DNA from: Nitrospirota bacterium
GTDB taxonomy: Bacteria > Nitrospinota_A > UBA7883
Direction of reading: 5' to 3'
Assembly (NCBI GenBank): GCA_011052055.1
Contig: DRJW01000375.1
Coordinates: forward strand, 1-11,217
DNA: 11,217 nucleotides
Shown: one piece after another, positions 1-6,449 of the stretch
How the letters are laid out: every line of letters begins with the position of its first letter
Numbering within the stretch: the stretch's first letter is position 1
Notes under the pieces: model-generated
Database searches by the model: none
What the model was told of the DNA's origin: nothing
Seen by the model: only the letters and a program-made list of their open reading frames with translations
Translations under genes and position numbers: made by a program

Positions 1-12
1 AACCGTAGCAAG

Positions 13-303
13 ATGCTTCCAAAGAAAAGACCGCCCACGCATCCGGGCGAAATGCTGTTAAAAGAGTTTTTAGAGCCTATGGGCGTAACCCAGGTCAAGT
101 TCGCCATCCATTTGAAATGGCCCTACGCAAGATTAAACGAGATAATAAACGGGCGGCGCGGTGTCTCGGCGGAGTCGGCGATGGCTTTTGGCGACGCATT
201 AGGCGCGGAACCGGAGTTCTGGCTGAACCTGCAAAGGGATTTCGACCTCTGGAGGGCGGGAAAAAACCGTAAGCCGGTTAAGCGGCTTGCGAAGGCTGGT
301 TAA
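13..303 (+). CDS. higA: HigA-family antitoxin / XRE-type DNA-binding protein
   Basis: A 96-residue helix-turn-helix protein of the HigA (VapI-like) branch of the XRE family. The N-terminal PPTHPGEML (residues 8-16), the helix-turn-helix around residues 25-50 with RLNEIINGRRG, and EFWLNLQRDFDLW near 68-80 are the family signature. Known members bind their own promoter and neutralise a HigB-type mRNA-cleaving toxin, usually encoded immediately upstream. The length is normal for the family. Only 12 bases precede the ATG, they are open in the same frame, and no clear Shine-Dalgarno is visible, so a start further left cannot be excluded, although the family alignment fits this ATG. No toxin gene follows it, so a partner, if there is one, lies left of the window. 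The gene converges on the zinc-ribbon gene, with 42 bases between the stops. It could instead be a solitary regulator. Confidence 0.85.
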   Translation: MLPKKRPPTHPGEMLLKEFLEPMGVTQVKFAIHLKWPYARLNEIINGRRGVSAESAMAFGDALGAEPEFWLNLQRDFDLWRAGKNRKPVKRLAKAG

Positions 304-345
304 TCAACAGATGAGCAGTAAAAAATCTGATCTTCTATCTTGAGC

Positions 346-750
346 TCAGCTCCGGTTCGGCTTTAAGATATGGATGATGGTGTAGACACCGTAAAGCAAG
401 AACAGGGCGCCGATGATAAACTCTGAAAAGCTCGTTGAGCTGATGGCTGTCACGAAAAACCAGCCGCCTATAACAGCCAGCAAAAAGCCGAGGACAAGAG
501 TGAAAAGGGCGCCCGCCCGCCTTTTGACGACAGCTCCGGGGTTTGATCGGGGCGATTTAAGTTTGTATCGCCATTTCAGGCTCTCGTAAGCCCGTCTGAT
601 GCGGACAGAAACTCCGGCCATTTTGGAAAGCGGCTCGTCGCAATATGAGCAGGCGGTATCCGCCACCCTGTTGGGACAACCGCACTGGGGACAATTTATA
701 AAATCGGACGATGTTTTCGGAAACTCTTTGTGGCCCGGGTCAACCGGCAT
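346..750 (-). CDS. Small zinc-ribbon membrane protein of unknown function
   Basis: A 134-residue protein whose specific function I do not recognise. The N-terminus holds a rubredoxin-like zinc ribbon with Cys pairs at 20/23 and 34/37 (CPQC and CSYC) and an extra Cys25. A strongly basic stretch follows (about 48-78), then two hydrophobic segments at about 81-103 and 108-129 that look like a transmembrane hairpin. The likely topology puts the ribbon and basic linker in the cytoplasm at the inner membrane. The ATG lies inside the 3' end of the hda-like gene (11-base overlap), with a GGAG 7 bases upstream, so translation is probably coupled and the pair co-transcribed. No catalytic motif is visible. 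Zinc-ribbon plus two-helix proteins are common and diverse, so a role in DnaA control is only a guess from position. Confidence 0.75.
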   Translation of the reverse strand: MPVDPGHKEFPKTSSDFINCPQCGCPNRVADTACSYCDEPLSKMAGVSVRIRRAYESLKWRYKLKSPRSNPGAVVKRRAGALFTLVLGFLLAVIGGWFFVTAISSTSFSEFIIGALFLLYGVYTIIHILKPNRS

Positions 751-1483
751 CTGTATGCTCCAGCGCTTTTTTTATTAGAGGTATACTTACTTTCTTGCCG
801 GTTGTCAAGGAGCGCTGGTCGATAAGGCTCAAGGCTTTTAACTGGCTTTTCGGATCTCTGTCGAGATGGGTCAACATCCAGTTGGCCTCGCGGCGCGGAA
901 GGGTGAGCCGAAGGTCGGAAGCCATTTTTTGAAGCACCTCCACTTTTCTGTCGTCGCCCACCGGCTCAAGTGTCAGAACATGGCCCCACAAGAGCCGTGT
1001 CGCAAGCCAGTCGGCGAACCTCCATTTTGAAGGCGGCGTCCTTAACGCGGCGGCGAACCTGCCGCCAGCCTGGGTAACTGCGTTGTAAAGGTGGAAGACC
1101 TGATCTTCCGATTCTTTGGCGCCTTCTATAATCTCAAGCCGGTCTATGGCGAGAAAAGAGGCCGACTCGAAAGAGGCGAGCCGGATTTTAAGCTCCTCAT
1201 ACGTGCCAGAGCCGCCAACTTTTTCCACAAGATCGGCGCCGTCCAGATAAAGTGAAGACGAACCGCTCTGGGCTGAAGCCTCTTTGCCCATTGCTGTGAG
1301 CAGATGAGTCTTGCCCGACCCTGGAGGGCCCGTGATGACCAGGCTTGCTGGCCGATCCTGGTTTTTACCAGTAAAATGGTTGCAGATCAGGGCGGCCTTC
1401 TCATTATTTCCATCAACGACGAAGTTTTCAAAGCTGTCGTTTCTGTGGGGCGGGAAAGCAAATTTCAGTTGCAATAGATTCAC
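740..1483 (-). CDS. hda: Hda-like DnaA-family ATPase
   Basis: A 247-residue AAA+ protein that matches the DnaA ATPase domain but lacks DnaA's C-terminal DNA-binding domain, as Hda does. Seen: Walker A GPPGSGKT (52-59), a Walker B region FLAID (110-114), a box VII-type Arg at 163 in ATRLLWG, and a C-terminal lid with LDRDPKSQL (207-215) and IPLIKKAL (234-241), laid out as in Hda. The residue after the Walker B Asp is Arg115, where DnaA has a second acidic residue. Near the N-terminus QLKFAF (5-10) resembles the hexapeptide by which Hda binds the DNA polymerase sliding clamp. In known systems the Hda-clamp complex stimulates ATP hydrolysis on DnaA and limits re-initiation of replication. The start is GTG with only a weak AAAG before it. 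The gene leads a two-gene unit with the zinc-ribbon gene and is divergent from mutL. A less specific DnaA-related loader cannot be excluded. Confidence 0.82.
   Translation of the reverse strand: MNLLQLKFAFPPHRNDSFENFVVDGNNEKAALICNHFTGKNQDRPASLVITGPPGSGKTHLLTAMGKEASAQSGSSSLYLDGADLVEKVGGSGTYEELKIRLASFESASFLAIDRLEIIEGAKESEDQVFHLYNAVTQAGGRFAAALRTPPSKWRFADWLATRLLWGHVLTLEPVGDDRKVEVLQKMASDLRLTLPRREANWMLTHLDRDPKSQLKALSLIDQRSLTTGKKVSIPLIKKALEHTDAG
758..761 (-). promoter_or_regulatory. Ribosome binding site of the zinc-ribbon gene
   Basis: On the minus strand GGAG lies 7 bases before the ATG at 750. It sits within the last codons of the hda-like gene, which supports both the chosen start and translational coupling. 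Confidence 0.6.
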
Positions 1484-1523
1484 CTTTGTGAAAAAAACAT
1501 GTTCTGTTGATAAAATAAACCAG

Positions 1524-1532
1524 ATTGTACCA
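1524..1532 (-). promoter_or_regulatory. Candidate extended -10 promoter for hda
   Basis: On the minus strand the sequence TGGTACAAT is an extended -10 (TGn followed by TACAAT, five of six matches to TATAAT). No good -35 lies at the right distance, which extended -10 promoters can tolerate. It would give a leader of roughly 30-35 bases before the GTG at 1483. Confidence 0.35.
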
Positions 1533-1684
1533 GCCGCGCGCCCATAACTTGTTATAAACCTTTACTATTAGTTTTGTCCTTTGATTTCAACGAGTTACCA
1601 GACCGCTTCATTATTAATCATTTTGTAGTAAGTCGTTATATATTAATCGCTTCTTAATATTAGTCACACGGTTGCCAACAGTTT

Positions 1685-1703
1685 TTCCACATTCGATGTG
1701 GAA
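1685..1703. repeat. Perfect inverted repeat, operator-like, with DnaA-box-like half
   Basis: TTCCACAT and ATGTGGAA are perfect reverse complements separated by TCG. The element is 45 bases upstream of the mutL -35 and about 200 bases from the hda start. The left arm with flanking T's contains TTTTCCACA (1683-1691), 8 of 9 matches to the DnaA box. The right arm read on the other strand gives TCTTCCACA, 7 of 9. It could be a dimeric repressor operator, a pair of opposed DnaA sites, or chance. Confidence 0.45.
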
Positions 1704-1747
1704 GACTTCCGCTCCATATAACAACCCCATTATAAGCGGACATTTTG

Positions 1748-1776
1748 TTGACGCGCCGGGTGAGCGGCAATAGAAT
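1748..1776 (+). promoter_or_regulatory. Sigma-70-type promoter of mutL
   Basis: TTGACG at 1748-1753 and TAGAAT at 1771-1776, each one base from consensus, are separated by an ideal 17-base spacer. Transcription would start near 1783, leaving about 37 bases of leader before the GTG at 1820. An alternative in-frame TTG at 1745 lies upstream of this transcription start, so it could not serve as the start codon for this transcript. Confidence 0.6.
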
Positions 1777-1819
1777 AACAAAACAAATCTACAATGAAAG
1801 CGTAAATACAGATAGAGCC

Positions 1820-3625
1820 GTGGCAAGTGTTATCCGAGCCTTACCAGACCGGGTGGCCAACCAGATTGCCGCAGGCGAAGTAGTGGAGCGCCCCGCCTCG
1901 ATCATAAAAGAGCTAGTGGAAAACTCTCTTGACGCAGGATCGGCCTTCGTCACCGTTTTTATTCGCAACGGGGGTAAATCCCTTATTGAAGTGACCGATG
2001 ACGGCTCTGGAATGTGCCGTGACGACGCCCTGTTAGCTTTCGAGAGGCACGCTACAAGCAAGATCAAGGACGAAAACGATTTAAAAGCCATCCACTCTTT
2101 TGGTTTCAGGGGAGAAGCGTTGGGCTCTATCGCCTCTGTATCAAGGCTAACCTTGTCTACATGCCTGACCGGAGAGGAGGCGGGAGCTGAAGTGGTCATA
2201 GAGGGAGGCGCGCTAAAGAATGTAAAAGACTCCGCTCCGATAAAAGGCGCCAGGATTTCTGTCAGCTCTCTTTTTTTTAACATACCTGCGCGCAGAAAGT
2301 TTTTGCGGTCGGAAAAAGTGGAGGCCTCGCACTGTCAGGAGGCTGTAATCCGCCAGGCTATGGGCAGGCCGGACGCGCGTTTCAGACTGTTAAGAGACGG
2401 CAGGCAAGCCTTTGATACCCGCGCCATACCGGAAAAAGAAGGCCTGATGGGCCGCATTAAAGATCTTTTCGGCGAAGATTTGGCAAAGGAGCTTACGCCG
2501 GTCGATTTTTCATACGGCGCCATGAGACTGACCGGGTTTATATCCAGGCCGGGAACAAGCCGGGGCGCCCGTGACACCCAGTATATCTACATCAATGGCC
2601 GTTACGTAAAAGACAGGCTTATTAATCTTGCGATCGCCGACGGTTACAGGTCGCTGATACCAAAAGGGAGGTATCCCGCGCTTTTCCTCTACCTTTCCAT
2701 CCCGCCGGAGCGTGTGGATGTGAACGTGAGCCCGACGAAGATGGAAGTAAGGTTCATCGACGGGAGGGCCGTGATAGAGCTTGTCAGGTCGGGACTTTAC
2801 GATTCGCTGAAATCCTCGCGGGATGTTAAAAAAGATTTTTATCCTCCCGCAGGCGTATCATTCAGGCCGCATGACAGGTTCGTTGCGTCTGGCGCCCCGG
2901 CGCCTGACCAGCCGCAGGTGTCGCTGGCCCAGCCTGACGCCACACTGGAGCCGGAGACGCCTGTAATCGGGCGGGAAGACTTCGGAATGTTAAAAAACCT
3001 CCCTCTGGGGCAAGGCGCCGAGCTTTTTCATTTCGATTTCGCCCTGCCGGACAATTTCGTGGTAGTAGGGCAAGTGTTTAAAACCTTCATTGTTGTGGAG
3101 GGGGCCGACCGGCTCTTGCTTATCGACCAGCACACGCTTGATGAGCGGGTAAATTATGAAAAGCTTGTATCAGCGCTAAACGACGGGCGGGTGGACACGC
3201 AGGAGCTTTTGTTTCCCGTCCAGCTTGAGCTTTCCAGAGTCAATTCGGAGTTTATGGCGCAAAACCTGGAGAATCTTCAACAGCTGGGGTTTGTCGTCGA
3301 GGCCTTTGGGGAGTCAAGTTTCAACCTGCGGGCGGTTCCCGCGCTTTTGTTAAACACCGATTACAAGAGCGCGGTCATCGACATACTAGACACCGCGGTG
3401 GATGATGAGATAGATACCGATTTTTCGATAGTGGCCGAGACAGCCATAAATATCATCGCCTGCCGGGGGGCGGTCAAAGCGGGGCAGAGCCTCAACAAAG
3501 AAGAAGCGCGATCTCTTTTATCAAAGCTTGCCCGGTGCGCCCTTCCCTACACCTGTCCTCATGGGCGGCCTATAGCGCTGACGCTGGAGAAAGACGAGCT
3601 GTTAAAAGGATTCAGGCGCAGATAA
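1820..3625 (+). CDS. mutL: DNA mismatch repair protein MutL (endonuclease type)
   Basis: A 601-residue MutL from a GTG start. GHKL ATPase motifs are complete: E31 and N35 in KELVENSLDAG, DDGSGM (60-65), RHATSKI, GFRGEAL (95-101), and NVSPTKMEVRF at the end of the transducer domain. A Pro/Ala-rich linker (about 345-390) leads to the C-terminal dimerisation/nuclease domain. Its metal motif DQHTLDERVNYE (436-447) fits DQHA(X)2E(X)4E except Thr for Ala. ACR (547-549) and CPHGRP (579-584) complete the metal site. QELLFP (461-466) resembles the B. subtilis MutL clamp-binding peptide. The protein would couple MutS mismatch recognition to strand nicking, as in organisms without MutH. The start was chosen because MutL proteins begin just before IRALPDRVANQIAAGE, and because the promoter lies between the upstream TTG (1745) and this GTG. 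The ribosome site is weak. It converges with the receiver gene, 16 bases apart. Confidence 0.96.
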   Translation: MASVIRALPDRVANQIAAGEVVERPASIIKELVENSLDAGSAFVTVFIRNGGKSLIEVTDDGSGMCRDDALLAFERHATSKIKDENDLKAIHSFGFRGEALGSIASVSRLTLSTCLTGEEAGAEVVIEGGALKNVKDSAPIKGARISVSSLFFNIPARRKFLRSEKVEASHCQEAVIRQAMGRPDARFRLLRDGRQAFDTRAIPEKEGLMGRIKDLFGEDLAKELTPVDFSYGAMRLTGFISRPGTSRGARDTQYIYINGRYVKDRLINLAIADGYRSLIPKGRYPALFLYLSIPPERVDVNVSPTKMEVRFIDGRAVIELVRSGLYDSLKSSRDVKKDFYPPAGVSFRPHDRFVASGAPAPDQPQVSLAQPDATLEPETPVIGREDFGMLKNLPLGQGAELFHFDFALPDNFVVVGQVFKTFIVVEGADRLLLIDQHTLDERVNYEKLVSALNDGRVDTQELLFPVQLELSRVNSEFMAQNLENLQQLGFVVEAFGESSFNLRAVPALLLNTDYKSAVIDILDTAVDDEIDTDFSIVAETAINIIACRGAVKAGQSLNKEEARSLLSKLARCALPYTCPHGRPIALTLEKDELLKGFRRR

Positions 3626-3652
3626 CCGGCTCGCGCCAGGCTTATTCCGGTT
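3624..3652. terminator. Possible weak bidirectional hairpin between convergent genes
   Basis: AACCGG (3624-3629) and CCGGTT (3647-3652) form a 6-bp inverted repeat spanning the 16-base gap between the mutL and receiver stops. A competing GGCGC/GCGCC pair lies at 3615-3637. No T-run follows on either strand, so a standard intrinsic terminator is not supported. Confidence 0.2.
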
Positions 3653-4025
3653 CACTTTGTCGCGCGCTTTTTTCCAGCACTTCCCTGATAGTGTTTTTGA
3701 GAGGCTCAAGGTTGGACGATTTGACAACATACGCCTCCGACGCCCATATCCTGAAATCCTGTTTGTAGTCTGAATAGGCGGTGCAAAGGACAACCGGCGT
3801 GGTCTTGTCATGCTCGCGAAATCGCCGCAAAAACTCTATGCCGTCGATTCCCGGCATTCTGATATCCAGTGTTATGAGATCGGGCTTTTGGATGTCTATT
3901 TTTTTTTGCGCCTCCTTGGCGTCTTTTGCCATGTCGACCTCGTATCCTGCGTCTTTTAGCTCTTCGCTGTATAAAAGCCGTATGTTCTCCTCGTCATCGA
4001 CGATAAGGATTCTTTTCTTATTCAA
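3642..4025 (-). CDS. Stand-alone receiver-domain response regulator
   Basis: A 127-residue CheY-like receiver with no output domain. The acidic pair D10/D11, phospho-acceptor D54 in TLDIRMPGIDG, switch Thr82, aromatic Tyr99 and Lys102 are all present, so phosphorylation should be normal. It is the last gene of the galT-glgA-kinase cluster, 31 bases after the kinase stop, and is probably the kinase's partner. With no effector domain it must act by protein contact or as a relay intermediate. The start is TTG, chosen because it has a GGAG 6 bases upstream and because the receiver fold begins directly after it (KKRILIVDDEE). There is no ATG nearby. The family is certain; the target is unknown. 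Confidence 0.92.
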   Translation of the reverse strand: MNKKRILIVDDEENIRLLYSEELKDAGYEVDMAKDAKEAQKKIDIQKPDLITLDIRMPGIDGIEFLRRFREHDKTTPVVLCTAYSDYKQDFRIWASEAYVVKSSNLEPLKNTIREVLEKSARQSEPE

Positions 4026-4031
4026 TTTAAA

Positions 4032-4035
4032 CTCC
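4032..4035 (-). promoter_or_regulatory. Ribosome binding site fixing the TTG start of the receiver gene
   Basis: GGAG on the minus strand lies 6 bases before TTG (4025-4023), in the 31-base gap after the kinase stop. It is the main evidence for this non-ATG start. Confidence 0.65.
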
Positions 4036-4056
4036 GCTTGTTAAAACCCGGCTCTA

Positions 4057-6447
4057 TTATGAGCTTATCCCGGGCGCTCCGGGCAAGTTGATTGTGAAAG
4101 TTACCCCATGTCCGAGTTTATTGTCAATTTCTATTGAACCGTGATGTAGCTGGACCATCTTTTTGCATAAAGACAGGCCAAGCCCTGTGCCCTGGGATTT
4201 GGTGGTGAAAAACGGATTGAATATTTTATGAAAATCCTCATCCGCTATGCCGCCTCCCGTATCGGATATCCTCAGGGTCACGCCGGAGCCTCTGCTTTGG
4301 GTTGTAAACGAAAGGTTTCGCAACGCCTGGTGCCTTTCACAACTCATGGCCTCCATCGCGTTAAGGATCAGGTTTATCACCACCTGTTTTATCCATGCCG
4401 CGTCTATTAAAACCTTATCGATATCAGGGTCAAGATCCATGTGAGTTTTGATTCCGTGTCCACTCAAGATGCGCGAATAAAAATCTACAGCGTCCCGAAC
4501 CACAAAGTTAAGATCGTTCTCCTGGCGTTTAATGGAGACATCTTTTGAAAGATCAAGAACATTACGCAGTAGCGTCTCGAGCCTGTCTACCTCCCCGGCT
4601 ATTATGGAGGCGTATTTCAGGCTGGTTTTATCGCTCTTTGAGGTGGAGATGAGCCGTCTGGCAAATCCCCCTATGCTCACCAGCGGGTTTTTTAGCTCAT
4701 GGGCGAGCTCGGCGTAGACTTCGCCCAGCGTTGACATTCTTTCGACCCTGACCATCTGTTTTTCCAGATCCAGGCGCTCTTCGCTTTCTGCGACCCATTT
4801 CTCGAAAAGCTTCATGTTTTCGATAGCCCATGCGGCCGGAGCCGCAAAGCGGGTCAGAAGCTCCATGTCCGCGCCGGATATCGGATTTGAATTATAAAGG
4901 TTATCAACTAAAATCGCTCCCAGCGCGGTGTCCCGGACAACCAGCGGAGCCATAGCGAACCTCTCACAGCCAATGGCCGAGAGAAGCTCCATGTCGCTCT
5001 GCTCTAGATCGCCCGCCCCTTCTATATTGACCGCCACTTTCTGGCCGATGACTTTTGAAATTATCGCGCCGATGTCCGCGCCCGCTACGGGAAATTTCAA
5101 TGACCGGGCCAGCCGGTTAAATTGCGAATTTTTCACTTCGAAAATGTCGTGGTCTAACAGCCAGGGAACAAGATCTTCCGGCGGCTGTTCTTCAAGATCG
5201 TTCCATATTCGCCCGGCGTGCTCCGCCGAATCCGGCCCCATACCGATCATCCCCCGCAACAGCCCTGCGCTCTCATCAACAAGAAATAAAATGGCGCGGT
5301 TAAACCCCAGGCCGCGGCCCACCGTCACGCACGAAAGAATTACTCTTAAAAGATCTTCCAGGTTCAAGGTCCGGCGCATAGCCATCGACAGCTGGAAGAG
5401 GATGGAAAGCTCTCTTACGTTTTGCTCGTTTTTTTCAAGCGCCTCCTCTAGTTGCTGATGCGTCCTGGCCCTGTCGACGGCCTGGGCGGCGGTCTGAGCG
5501 ATAGCCGCGAGGATATGAATTTCTTCGCTGGTAAAAGCGACAAAATAATTTGGGCTTTCGGTTATCCTGTCAGCCAGAACTATCGCCCCCACCACCTGCT
5601 CCTCGAAAATCATGGGACAACAGACAACGGACACCGCCGCGATAATATCCAACCCCTCAAACCTGGTATCGGCGCTGATATCGGCCACGTTTACTGTTTC
5701 TCTGGAAACTGTGGCAAGCGTTACGACCGTCTCGCAGACAGGCCTCAGCAACTCCGGGTCGCTCCCCGATTCAGAGAAATGCTTGACTTTAAGCTTTTCA
5801 TCGATGTCGGCGACCCATACGGCCTTTACTTTCGCGCCGATAAGCTCGGAGGCGACGTTTGCGGTGATACGCACTATCTCCTCAATGTCGTTAGTTGCGT
5901 TGATAAGACGCGATGAGCCGTTTAGCTTTGTGTAGACCCGCGCTTTTTCTTTTATCCGATCCATGTCCCACGCCGCTTTTATGGCGCCGGCCACCTGCCG
6001 TGAAATTTTCTCCAGCCTGGATATATCCTCATCGCTATAGCGGGTCTCTTTTTTGCTCTGAACATAAATAACGCCTATACATTCATCCTCTTCTATGATC
6101 GGAACTCCGAGCATGCTCGTATAGCTCTCCTCACCTGATTCGGGAACAAAATGAAAATCTGGATCGTCTTTGGCCCTGGCCAGGGCCGCCGGTCTTTTTT
6201 CGCGGACAATACGCCATGAAACACCCTTGCCTCTGGGAAGCCTTACTGCGTCCACCGCCGATCGCCAAAGCCCGTGGCTCGATTTTAGCGTGAGGGTCTG
6301 CTTTGACTCGTCGAGAAGTAAAAGCGCGCATGCGTCGGCGCCAAGTTGCTTTTCGGCGCTTTCGACCACCTGGTCAAGCATTGTCTGGAGATGCAGGCGT
6401 GAGCCGGATATACGGCCTATATGCAGGATATGGTCATTATCGGACAT
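4057..6447 (-). CDS. Soluble triple-GAF sensor histidine kinase
   Basis: A 796-residue histidine kinase. Three GAF domains lie at about 20-165, 180-330 and 345-548, the last followed by a charged helical linker (548-572). The HisKA dimerisation helix carries the phospho-acceptor His583 in ELAHELKNP, and the HATPase domain shows the N-box around N692/N696, the G1 box DTGGGIAD (729-736), FNPFFTTK and the G2 box GTGLGL (753-758). All catalytic elements are intact. No signal peptide or membrane segment is visible, so it should sense a cytoplasmic small molecule, redox state or protein; the GAF ligands cannot be read from sequence. The ATG is 2 bases after the glgA stop, with GGGGAG 6 bases upstream inside the last glgA codons, so translation is probably coupled to glycogen synthase. 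The receiver gene downstream is the likely phosphotransfer partner. The NtrB-like kinase core is certain; the signal is not. Confidence 0.94.
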   Translation of the reverse strand: MSDNDHILHIGRISGSRLHLQTMLDQVVESAEKQLGADACALLLLDESKQTLTLKSSHGLWRSAVDAVRLPRGKGVSWRIVREKRPAALARAKDDPDFHFVPESGEESYTSMLGVPIIEEDECIGVIYVQSKKETRYSDEDISRLEKISRQVAGAIKAAWDMDRIKEKARVYTKLNGSSRLINATNDIEEIVRITANVASELIGAKVKAVWVADIDEKLKVKHFSESGSDPELLRPVCETVVTLATVSRETVNVADISADTRFEGLDIIAAVSVVCCPMIFEEQVVGAIVLADRITESPNYFVAFTSEEIHILAAIAQTAAQAVDRARTHQQLEEALEKNEQNVRELSILFQLSMAMRRTLNLEDLLRVILSCVTVGRGLGFNRAILFLVDESAGLLRGMIGMGPDSAEHAGRIWNDLEEQPPEDLVPWLLDHDIFEVKNSQFNRLARSLKFPVAGADIGAIISKVIGQKVAVNIEGAGDLEQSDMELLSAIGCERFAMAPLVVRDTALGAILVDNLYNSNPISGADMELLTRFAAPAAWAIENMKLFEKWVAESEERLDLEKQMVRVERMSTLGEVYAELAHELKNPLVSIGGFARRLISTSKSDKTSLKYASIIAGEVDRLETLLRNVLDLSKDVSIKRQENDLNFVVRDAVDFYSRILSGHGIKTHMDLDPDIDKVLIDAAWIKQVVINLILNAMEAMSCERHQALRNLSFTTQSRGSGVTLRISDTGGGIADEDFHKIFNPFFTTKSQGTGLGLSLCKKMVQLHHGSIEIDNKLGHGVTFTINLPGAPGISS

Positions 6448-6449
6448 TG

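Larger units (their letters stand above)
1484..1819. other. AT-rich divergent intergenic region between hda and mutL
   Basis: This is the only gene-free stretch over 300 bases. It contains an extended -10 facing hda, a -35/-10 pair facing mutL, an 8-bp perfect inverted repeat at 1685-1703, and a strongly AT-rich core at about 1541-1680. Sequences one base away from the E. coli DnaA box TTATCCACA occur at 1683-1691 (plus, TTTTCCACA) and 1505-1513 (minus, TTATCAACA). A short ORF on the minus strand (1614-1826) crosses it but has no recognisable protein features and covers the mutL promoter and start, so I treat it as noise. I see no tRNA or terminator here. Confidence 0.7.

Noticed and set aside
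304..345. Terminator between the convergent higA-like and zinc-ribbon genes
   Set aside because: There is a TGAGCTCA palindrome (341-348) and an A-run, but no stem adjacent to the run on either strand strong enough to call.
1544..1555. Inverted repeat ATAAC-TT-GTTAT near the hda promoter
   Set aside because: Five AT-rich base pairs are expected by chance in this composition and flanking bases do not extend it.
1614..1826. 70-residue minus-strand reading frame across the hda-mutL gap
   Set aside because: Its residues look like translated AT-rich non-coding DNA, it has no family features, and it covers the mutL promoter and start.
1595..1851. 11-base direct repeat TTACCAGACCG at 1595-1605 and 1841-1851
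   Set aside because: The second copy is inside the conserved MutL coding sequence (ALPDRV), and nothing else is shared around the copies apart from a nearby CGAG; probably chance.
5452..5916. 154-residue plus-strand reading frame inside the kinase gene
   Set aside because: It lies wholly antisense to clearly coding GAF sequence and has no recognisable domain; it is a shadow frame.
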